From a virus: a stretch of 58,002 nucleotides of DNA. This document shows, one piece after another, positions 41,072 through 46,931 of the stretch. Position numbers and translations under genes: made by a program. Below the pieces are notes generated by a model. The model searched no databases and was not told the DNA's origin. It saw only the letters and a program-made list of their open reading frames with translations. Every line of letters begins with the position of its first letter. The stretch's first letter is position 1. The stretch spans positions 1-58,002 of the IMG/VR virus record IMGVR_UViG_3300032322_001610; one strand, given 5' to 3'.

Positions 41072-41185
41072 TCAGGGCCCGTCGGCGGTGGCGACCACTA
41101 CGGCGCCGCCGGCCGACAGGTGCGCCTCCATTGAGGCGACCAGGCGGCGGTTCTGGTGCCAGTGGAGATATCTATTCGCCTTCAC
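41072..41185 (-). CDS. Possible 37-aa ORF
   Basis: GTG at 41185 overlaps the end of the upstream gene; the product VKANRYLHWHQNRRLVASME then AHLSAGGAVVVATADGP looks protein-like and fills an otherwise empty 130-bp gap. The ribosome site is weak. Plausible but unproven. Confidence 0.4.
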   Translation of the reverse strand: MKANRYLHWHQNRRLVASMEAHLSAGGAVVVATADGP

Positions 41186-41459
41186 TCGACACCCCCCCCA
41201 ACATCACCGCCAAATCATCACCGCCAGCCGCGACCAGGCGGCGGTACGTCTGCTCTTGCAGGATGCGGCCCCGGCGAGCGGGTTCCTCCCGCACCCCCGC
41301 CGTCACCACCTCGACAGGGAGTCCCGTGCGGGCGGCGATGCGGCGGGCGATCATTCTTGACGGCGTGACCGGACGGTCAGACCGTACGTCTACTTCCATC
41401 CATGCGTCCCTCACCGCTTGCCGATAGCGGCGGCGGGCTGATTTTACTGTGTCTTTCAT
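41172..41459 (-). CDS. Small basic hypothetical protein
   Basis: A 95-aa product starting MKDTVKSARRRYRQAVRDAW. Arg-rich with a helix-turn-like middle (TPSRMIARRIAARTGLPVEV) that could bind nucleic acid. No family is recognised. Confidence 0.5.
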   Translation of the reverse strand: MKDTVKSARRRYRQAVRDAWMEVDVRSDRPVTPSRMIARRIAARTGLPVEVVTAGVREEPARRGRILQEQTYRRLVAAGGDDLAVMLGGVSSEGE

Positions 41460-41460
41460 T

Positions 41461-41793
41461 TTAGAGCCACTCCTGTTTCAGTAATCTTCCATCGCCGAAC
41501 AACCTGCCAGACAATTCGTACACTACATGCCACCCCATGTCCATCCCGCACCCGGACACCCTCAGGCATTCTTTCTTATCGTCGTACTGAAATCCGCACA
41601 CGGCGGCCACGCGTGGCGAGAGCCACTGGCGGCGGACCTGCCCGTCCTCGACGTAGAATCGGTATACGTCAATGTGACGCGACATTCCTGACTTCGCCAC
41701 CCCGCGTAACACGGTGATGATGGTATCTCCGGGGCGGATGTCCGCCCGGAGTTCGTCGAGCCATGCGGCTGTAGTTTTCTTATCGAATCTCAT
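41461..41793 (-). CDS. Conserved phage protein, SGMSRHIDVY type
   Basis: A 110-aa product with GVAKSGMSRHIDVYRF, LSPRVAAVCGFQYD and VSGCGMDMGWHVVYELS. This set of motifs is widely seen in phages and prophages as an uncharacterised small protein, often near replication genes. The function is unknown. Confidence 0.65.
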   Translation of the reverse strand: MRFDKKTTAAWLDELRADIRPGDTIITVLRGVAKSGMSRHIDVYRFYVEDGQVRRQWLSPRVAAVCGFQYDDKKECLRVSGCGMDMGWHVVYELSGRLFGDGRLLKQEWL

Positions 41794-42330
41794 CTAGTAC
41801 CTCCCTACCTTCTCCGCCCGCATCGGCATGAGAAGGGATTGCATATCCTGAGTCCCGCCCGTTGTCTCGAGGACGATGGCGCTGCCGTCCTTCATGTACA
41901 TGGTTACGGCAGGGCCGCCCGCCGCGTGCAAGTCTAGTATCTCTTTCATCAGCTTGGGGTCGAACGTGATACGTTGCCAGGTGTCATCTACCCGGGGGAT
42001 GACGCGCTGATAGTCCGGGAAAGAGCCAACCGGTTTATCTGCCGTCAGGGTAACGGCGCCGGCCTGAACCGTGACGTGTCCGTTGCTATGGGTGTCCGGC
42101 GCGAATGTAGCAGTACCCTTTCCGGCGTGCTTCGCCGCATCAATAGCTTGGGCGGCCGACATCAGGAAGGGCGGGAAGTCGGCGCCGCGTTCGGCGGCCT
42201 TTACGCGGGTTAACCGCTTCCCGTCCGTTGCCACCGTCTCTACAGGCGTGATGTAGATGCCTGCCAGGGTGAAACGGGATGCTTCTTTCGCCGCCAATTT
42301 GGCAATCTGAAAATTAGTCTTGGTATACAT
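41794..42330 (-). CDS. Compact DNA polymerase III beta sliding-clamp-like protein
   Basis: A 178-aa product, start at 42330 behind GGAGGAGAT. Segments align by eye with DnaN: FTLAGIYITP then VATDGKRLTRV (DnaN VATDGHRL, domain II), SFPDYQRVIPR (DnaN FPDYRRVLP, start of domain III) and the C-terminal QSLLMPMRAE (DnaN VVMPMRL). The order is that of domains II and III, with domain I missing and loops shortened. It probably forms a processivity ring, perhaps of three subunits, loaded on phage DNA with host polymerase. No phage polymerase is seen. Confidence 0.75.
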   Translation of the reverse strand: MYTKTNFQIAKLAAKEASRFTLAGIYITPVETVATDGKRLTRVKAAERGADFPPFLMSAAQAIDAAKHAGKGTATFAPDTHSNGHVTVQAGAVTLTADKPVGSFPDYQRVIPRVDDTWQRITFDPKLMKEILDLHAAGGPAVTMYMKDGSAIVLETTGGTQDMQSLLMPMRAEKVGRY

Positions 42331-42366
42331 ATATATATCTCCTCCAGAGCTAAACCGCTCTCCCCG

Positions 42367-42382
42367 GCCCGCCACGGCGGGC
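42367..42382 (-). promoter_or_regulatory. Intercistronic stem-loop
   Basis: GCCCGCC and GGCGGGC pair around a 2-base loop just before the ribosome site of the clamp-like gene. Like the hairpins at 40761-40785 and 42783-42801 it lacks a U-run and lies between a stop and the next start. Confidence 0.5.
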
Positions 42383-42395
42383 TAGGGACAGGGGT

Positions 42396-42734
42396 CTAGG
42401 CTGCCTTGCGCTCCTCCCACTCATAGACCATCATGCCCAGGTACTCCGCCCGACCGGAGTCGCGCCAGTCTATCTGGCTTGCGTTGTATGAGTCGAAGTA
42501 CTCGCTATCGGTATCCCCTTGCCGTAGTGAGAAGAACCCAAGAAGAGCGTACGCGCAATCAAGCGAGTCTATCGGTGTCAATGCCCCACAGTCGAAGTCT
42601 GTACCGGAGAAGATGACCTTTCGGCCGTCCTTAAACTCGTACCGGAGTACCGACTTCCCCATGCGGTCTCGCTTGAAGGTGTCCCATATCCTTAGGGTGA
42701 ATCCTTCTTTCCGCCATACTCTAATCAATTCCAT
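42396..42734 (-). CDS. Conserved hypothetical protein
   Basis: A 112-aa product (MELIRVWRKEGFTLRIWDTF start). A mixed alpha/beta sequence with FKDGRKVIFSGTDFDCGAL and a C-terminal EYLGMMVYEWEERKAA. The pattern is of a kind common in phage early regions. The function is unknown. Confidence 0.55.
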   Translation of the reverse strand: MELIRVWRKEGFTLRIWDTFKRDRMGKSVLRYEFKDGRKVIFSGTDFDCGALTPIDSLDCAYALLGFFSLRQGDTDSEYFDSYNASQIDWRDSGRAEYLGMMVYEWEERKAA

Positions 42735-42782
42735 AGCTCAATGTCTCCTCTAGCCTGTCTCATCAGCGCGGGGAGGCTATCC

Positions 42783-42801
42783 CCCACGGACGGCCCGTGG
42801 G
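42783..42801 (-). promoter_or_regulatory. Intercistronic stem-loop
   Basis: CCCACGG and CCGTGGG pair around a 5-base loop, between the stop at 42811 and the next gene. No U-run. One of three similar hairpins in this operon. Confidence 0.5.
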
Positions 42802-42810
42802 CCGTTTCGA

Positions 42811-43077
42811 CTATTCGCTGCTGCCGTGAAGTATTCGCTGCATGATCCGGGCGGCATGCTCCATTAATTCTTCTGCACCCAAGCAATGCCATGCAGCCAT
42901 CATGCTTAGACCATACTGATCGCGCGTTTCCTGATCAGGGAACGTCTCATCCGTATATCCGTACTGGTCGCAACATGGGTCAAACCCGATGCCGATAGCG
43001 GAAAACCAGTGCTCTAAAACCTGAATCGCTTCCTCAGGTTCGATGTCGGTCCATGGCTGTTCAAACTTCCTCATCAT
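42811..43077 (-). CDS. Small hypothetical protein
   Basis: An 88-aa product, start at 43077 (MMRKFEQPWTDIEPEEAIQV) behind GGAGGGAG and overlapping the upstream stop (TAATG). Helical, with cysteines at a C-C pair near residue 39. No family is recognised. Confidence 0.55.
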   Translation of the reverse strand: MMRKFEQPWTDIEPEEAIQVLEHWFSAIGIGFDPCCDQYGYTDETFPDQETRDQYGLSMMAAWHCLGAEELMEHAARIMQRILHGSSE

Positions 43078-43232
43078 TAGTTTTCTCCCTCCATTTCCCG
43101 AATCATCTCCAAAGCTTCCTCTAGCGTTAGCGGTTCGATACCCTCCGCTATGCAATCCTCATCCGACCAGGTCCCATTTGGATCGATGGACTTCAGGATT
43201 GATATTGCTCCTTGGCGTGTTGTCATTACCAT
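43077..43232 (-). CDS. First gene of the second leftward operon (51 aa)
   Basis: MVMTTRQGAISILKSIDPNG followed by an acidic helix ending LEEALEMIREMEGEN. The start at 43232 follows GGAGGC. It is the first gene behind a good promoter. Early-operon leader proteins of this size may act on the host, but the function is unknown. Confidence 0.6.
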   Translation of the reverse strand: MVMTTRQGAISILKSIDPNGTWSDEDCIAEGIEPLTLEEALEMIREMEGEN

Positions 43233-43338
43233 GCTGCCTCCATTCTCGTCACGCTAACTCGTTTAGAACCACTCAGTGACAAACCCAGAATAACCCATTT
43301 TCCCAGGTTTGCAAGCATTTTCTTATTAAAATAATTCA
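43233..43338. promoter_or_regulatory. Divergent promoter region
   Basis: Leftward: TTGCAA (43309-43314, same on both strands), 16-nt spacer, TATTCT (complement of 43287-43292). Rightward: the same TTGCAA with TAAAAT or TAATTC before the ATG at 43339. It separates the integrase/clamp operon from the terminase-like gene. Calls rest on sequence only. Confidence 0.5.
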
Positions 43339-43938
43339 ATGAATGACCTGATCCGACAGCTAAAACAGGACACGATTGTCCAGTATCCACGGGAGGTTTC
43401 CCGCGCACTAGAGGATATACCCGTACGCCACAGGCGATTCATCATTCTCACTGCCTGTGGGGTTAGCAGATTAGATGCATACAGGGAAGCATATAATCAT
43501 ACACTCGAAACACCCGATAATGTGATATCGGCAAGCGCAAGTAGGTTGATAGCGATAGACTCAAATAAACGTGCGCTAGAGGCTGTTACCCGATGGATTG
43601 AATCTAGGACTATTGGGACGGATAGTACTACGGCATCTCAGTACTGTTACGATAGATGGCTGGAGCTCTCGCGTCATGAGCAACCGGGGATTGCGCTCAG
43701 GGCGACAGAGTTGATTGCGAGAGCAGCGGGTATGTTTGTTTCCAGAAGCGAGATCAGGCATATCCATGCACTCGATACAGAATCGACTGAGGCGATGCTC
43801 CGAAATATCTTAGGCGATTTGGGCATAGGCGATACCATTGATGCTGCTTTCACGGCTGAACCCCAATCTTTTCAACAATTTACAACGCCTAGCTTGGGCG
43901 ATTCGTCGTGTCCCAAATGTGGGCAGGCAATCAAATAA
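43339..43938 (+). CDS. Putative terminase small subunit
   Basis: A 199-aa product. The helical N-terminal region with VRHRRFIILTACGVSRLDAY then REAYNHTLE resembles the DNA-binding part of TerS proteins, followed by a helical oligomerisation region and a C-terminal CPKC zinc-like pair. The gene is alone on its strand, more AT-rich than its neighbours, and far from terL. Alternatively it is a DNA-binding regulator. No other TerS candidate was seen. Confidence 0.5.
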   Translation: MNDLIRQLKQDTIVQYPREVSRALEDIPVRHRRFIILTACGVSRLDAYREAYNHTLETPDNVISASASRLIAIDSNKRALEAVTRWIESRTIGTDSTTASQYCYDRWLELSRHEQPGIALRATELIARAAGMFVSRSEIRHIHALDTESTEAMLRNILGDLGIGDTIDAAFTAEPQSFQQFTTPSLGDSSCPKCGQAIK

Positions 43939-44670
43939 CGCGCCCGCGCGAGGACCCACCCCACCGCCACCCCCCTCAGCCTGGCGAGCGGCCGCCCGCG
44001 TATAAACATACGTCCCCACGCTCCCGATTTCGGATTCTTTCGCTTCCCCCTGCTCCATTTTCGCTCCCCCCCCCTGCTCCATTTTCGCTCCCCCACACTC
44101 CCGATCTCCCCGTTTTTCGCTTTTCGCGCTCTAACGCCCCGCCACGCAATCGCTACCCACGTTCAGCCTCCAACTACCAGACAGACTCCTCCGATGCGCT
44201 GGCGCCCGGTTTCCTCTTGATTGCTGGCGTAAATTATTCCAGGACCCCCACCCGGTTTTGATTTTCTGCCGGCTTTACGACCCCCACCCTCGGAACGCCG
44301 GAACGCGGGGAACGCCACCCCCCTATTTAGCTATATCTTTTCTCTCTTTGTACCCTATATATACTATACCCTATACCCTATAGCTTATATATATATATCC
44401 TGTTCCATATGTTCCAATATATATAAGTATATATAGAATGATAGAGATAGCTGGAAAAGAGGGGGCGAAAAAAGGTCTTCCGGCAAGCGTTCCGGGTGGG
44501 TTTTGGGTTCCAGGTTGGGAGAAGAGAAGGCGAAGGTGGTGAGTTGGGTAGGGTATGAGGGCTGGCGGGGGGGAGGAGGAGAATGCGAACGAGAGGGGGG
44601 CTAACGTACCCCCCCCGTGCTCAGACCAGCCGCAGCCGACTCCGGCTACACTAGTCGCAACCCGCTCCGG
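43939..44670. other. Noncoding region with AT-rich iterons; candidate replication origin
   Basis: No credible gene over about 730 bp. It holds a 24-bp direct repeat (44047-44070 and 44071-44094), three GGAACGC (44292, 44300, 44309) with an inverted copy at 44487, three TACCCTATA (44351, 44367, 44374), and an AT-rich stretch (44330-44445) within GC-rich DNA, plus two GTTCCA copies. It lies beside the primase gene between converging genes. This fits an origin or another control site. Confidence 0.5.
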
Positions 44671-44690
44671 CTACACCAGCCGCAGCCCCA
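44610..44690 (-). repeat. Degenerate repeats of the primase 3 prime end
   Basis: CGGCTGGTGTAG (the true end), CGACTAGTGTAG and CGGCTGGTCTGAG recur at about 24-bp steps with CCGGAG between them. They look like tandem duplication of the last codons. Low coding value beyond the first stop. Confidence 0.5.
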
Positions 44691-46800
44691 CGACCGCTCT
44701 CCCCTTCTTCAGGTTGATCCAGACCGGGTTCGGGGTGATCTCGAAGCCGGCGGACTTCAGGCATCCAACGAAGAACTTGGGCGAGACTGCCTTGCCTGCC
44801 CAGCGGCAGTACTGCTCCCGGAGAGTGGTGACGAACGTGCGCGCTTCCGGGTCGCGCTCGCAGGCCTCGTTGATCCACTCGAGGACGGGGTTCTGCTCGT
44901 TGCGGTACTCCTCGATCTCGGTGGCGCCGGCTGACGTAAATCTGCCATCGCGCTGGTAGAGACGTTGCGCTCCCTCGAGGGCCCAGAGGAGGATTCCCTC
45001 GATCTCGTTTCGCAGCTCGTCCCAGACTTTTTTGTTCTGCTCGGACTCCGGGATGACGTGGTTGAACTGGATGAGCAGCAGCCGGTTGAAGGTGCCGCGG
45101 GATCGGTCGTTGATGGCCGGCAGGTTGTTGGTGACGATGACGTGTTTGGCAATCGGGATGTCCATGATCGCCGGGAGGAACTTCTCGTCGAACTGGATTG
45201 GCTCCTCGGTGGAGACGAGGGTTTTGAAGCCGCCGTCCGCGATCATGGCGTCGGTGGGGAGTTCGGTTAAAGCGTTGATAAGTTTGCCCCTTAGGGGTGC
45301 GCGTTTGCGCGGGTCGTCCATGTCCTGAACGGAGACGGCGCACATATTTTCCGCCCCGACGAGTTCGCGGAGCAGGAAGGGGATGGTGCTCTTGCCGCAG
45401 TTGGATTCGCCGTAGCAGAGGAGTGCTTTCTTGTATCTGGCGTGGGACATCAGGCAGTAGCCGAAGAACTCCTGGAGGGCGAGTTTCTTGGCCTCCCCGT
45501 CGTCGTCCCCGCCGAAGTAGGTGTCGAGGCAGCGCATGAGGCAGTCGGCGGTGGCGTCGGGCTGGAGGGGGACGGGGACGCAGGCCTGGAGGTAGTCCTC
45601 GGGGTCGTGCGGCCGGAGTGTGAGGGTATCGCTACGGAGGTCGACGACGCCGTTGCCCACGGCGACCTCCCAGGGCTGGAGGAGACGCCACTGCTGCGTT
45701 CGGCGGTAGGTGGTGGCCCGGATGAAGTCGGCGACCTCGGCGCGGCGGCGCTGGGTTGTCCAGGCGTTGCCGTCGCGCTCCGCGGCGAGGGATTTTAGGC
45801 GCTCGGTGGTGATCTGCTTCCAGTGATTGACGCCGTATTCGTAGAGGAGCCCGTCCACGTTGATGACGCGGTGGTCGGCGAGGATGCCGGCGCCGATGGC
45901 GTTGGGCTTGATTTTCGGGTTGCCGGATCCGTCGTCGTCGTCTGTGTTATCAGGAAATGTGAGTGCGTTTTTATCAGGAAATGTGAGTGCGTTTGTATTG
46001 GGAAATGTGAGTGCGTTGCTATCAGATTTTCTGAGTGTGATGTTCGGCGAATACCTGCTGATAACCCACTCGACGATCCGCCTGACGTTCTGGTCGGGTG
46101 GGACCTCCTCGCACGTCTGGGCGGCGCGGAGGACCCGGTTGAGGATCTCATCTTCGGGGATGCCGCGGGCGCGGAGGGAGGAGGCGTACTTGAACAGCGT
46201 GGTGTGCTGGGTGCCCTTGCGGATGGAGGGAGGAAGGCTGAAGCGGCTCTGCGGGGAGGGCTGGCGGCGCTCGGAGGTGGCGACGAGGGCGACGAGCCAG
46301 TCGGGGGCGGTGGTGAGCAGAGACCGGGAGGGGGCCTCGTCGAGGTCGAGCCACTGGTAGATGTGCCCGCTGGGGTGAACGGACGGCGGCGCGACGACGT
46401 AGCCCCCGGTACCGCGGATGTCGACGCCGGGGTAGACCTGGCCGGCGCTGTTGCGGACGCTCGTGTTCGGCGGGAGGGCGTAGAACAGGTGGCGGCCCTT
46501 CGCGGTGATGGCGGTGAGCGAGTCGGGGAGTTCGTTGGCGTCGGCCCACAGCGCGGCGGCAGGACCGTCGAGGTCGACGACGAAGAAACCGTGGCCGGTG
46601 GCGATGCCGATGTTGGCGTCGGGGATCTGCTCCCACCACTCGCGGATGCGGTCGGCGTCGAAGGTGGCGTCCTTGCAGCCGTGCGGGGACGCGGGGATTT
46701 TGTCCCTCCGCTTGAGCGGGTGGACGGGCCAGCCGGCGCGGGCGTAGGAGATGGCGGCGTCGGCAAGGGACATGTTGGTGGGCGCGTTGGATAGGCTCAC
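44671..46800 (-). CDS. PrimPol-SF3 helicase (primase-helicase)
   Basis: A 709-aa product. The N-terminal primase-polymerase has FFVVDLDG (D76, D78), H104 (KGRHLFY) and a VDIRGTGGYVVAPPS segment. Residues 262-285 are three copies of a NALTFPD-type linker. The C-terminal SF3/D5 domain has Walker A GESNCGKS (464-471), sensor IVTNNLP and R573. It primes and unwinds at the origin. The GTG start at 46800 overlaps a tiny upstream ORF. Confidence 0.88.
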   Translation of the reverse strand: MSLSNAPTNMSLADAAISYARAGWPVHPLKRRDKIPASPHGCKDATFDADRIREWWEQIPDANIGIATGHGFFVVDLDGPAAALWADANELPDSLTAITAKGRHLFYALPPNTSVRNSAGQVYPGVDIRGTGGYVVAPPSVHPSGHIYQWLDLDEAPSRSLLTTAPDWLVALVATSERRQPSPQSRFSLPPSIRKGTQHTTLFKYASSLRARGIPEDEILNRVLRAAQTCEEVPPDQNVRRIVEWVISRYSPNITLRKSDSNALTFPNTNALTFPDKNALTFPDNTDDDDGSGNPKIKPNAIGAGILADHRVINVDGLLYEYGVNHWKQITTERLKSLAAERDGNAWTTQRRRAEVADFIRATTYRRTQQWRLLQPWEVAVGNGVVDLRSDTLTLRPHDPEDYLQACVPVPLQPDATADCLMRCLDTYFGGDDDGEAKKLALQEFFGYCLMSHARYKKALLCYGESNCGKSTIPFLLRELVGAENMCAVSVQDMDDPRKRAPLRGKLINALTELPTDAMIADGGFKTLVSTEEPIQFDEKFLPAIMDIPIAKHVIVTNNLPAINDRSRGTFNRLLLIQFNHVIPESEQNKKVWDELRNEIEGILLWALEGAQRLYQRDGRFTSAGATEIEEYRNEQNPVLEWINEACERDPEARTFVTTLREQYCRWAGKAVSPKFFVGCLKSAGFEITPNPVWINLKKGRAVVGLRLV
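45946..46020 (-). repeat. 24-bp tandem repeat in the primase linker
   Basis: GGAAATGTGAGTGCGTT (plus-strand reading) occurs three times at 24-bp spacing. It encodes three NALTFP-type octapeptides joining primase and helicase domains. Copy number changes would alter linker length without frameshift. Confidence 0.7.
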
Positions 46801-46931
46801 GAGATTTTCCTGAGTAGCGGGAGTGTGGAGGTAAGTAGGAGTAAAGGGGTCACGAGATTTTCCTGAGTAAAAGGGTCACGATGTTTTCCTGAGTAAAAGG
46901 GTCACGATGTTTTCCTGAGTAAAAGGGTCAC
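46797..46931 (-). CDS. Chain of four overlapping micro-ORFs between helicase and primase
   Basis: Micro-ORFs at 46902-46931, 46876-46905 and 46850-46879 each encode MTLLLRKTS or MTLLLRKIS, and one at 46797-46853 encodes an 18-aa version. Each GTG overlaps the TGA before it (GTGA), and CAGGAAAA lies upstream of every GTG. The first starts at the helicase stop and the last ends at the primase start. All reading frames are intact, so the chain may transmit ribosomes from helicase to primase. Confidence 0.55.
46850..46931 (-). repeat. 26-bp tandem repeat at the helicase-primase junction
   Basis: Three nearly identical 26-bp units with GTGACCCTTTTACTCAGGAA, and a fourth, expanded unit toward the primase. 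The units resemble the end of the helicase gene (CTCAGGAAGAAAACATCGTGA). A stop/start junction seems to have been duplicated in tandem. Confidence 0.8.

Noticed and set aside
43810-44096. Minus-strand frames of 74-90 codons in the region after the terminase-like gene
   Set aside because: They depend on the 24-bp repeat and overlap the terminase-like gene; composition is Gly/Arg-rich and no ribosome site is convincing.
44555-44959. Plus-strand frame of 134 codons next to the candidate origin
   Set aside because: It lies mostly antisense to the primase end and has low-complexity composition.
45795-46766. 323-codon frame on the same strand as PrimPol
   Set aside because: Pro/Ser/Thr/Arg-rich with no motif. 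The PrimPol frame carries all catalytic motifs. Unlike the frame in the C5 methyltransferase it shows no familiar sequence.
45823-46794. 323-codon plus-strand frame
   Set aside because: Antisense of the PrimPol gene; Val/Gly/Asp/Glu-rich, typical of the complement of a high-GC gene.
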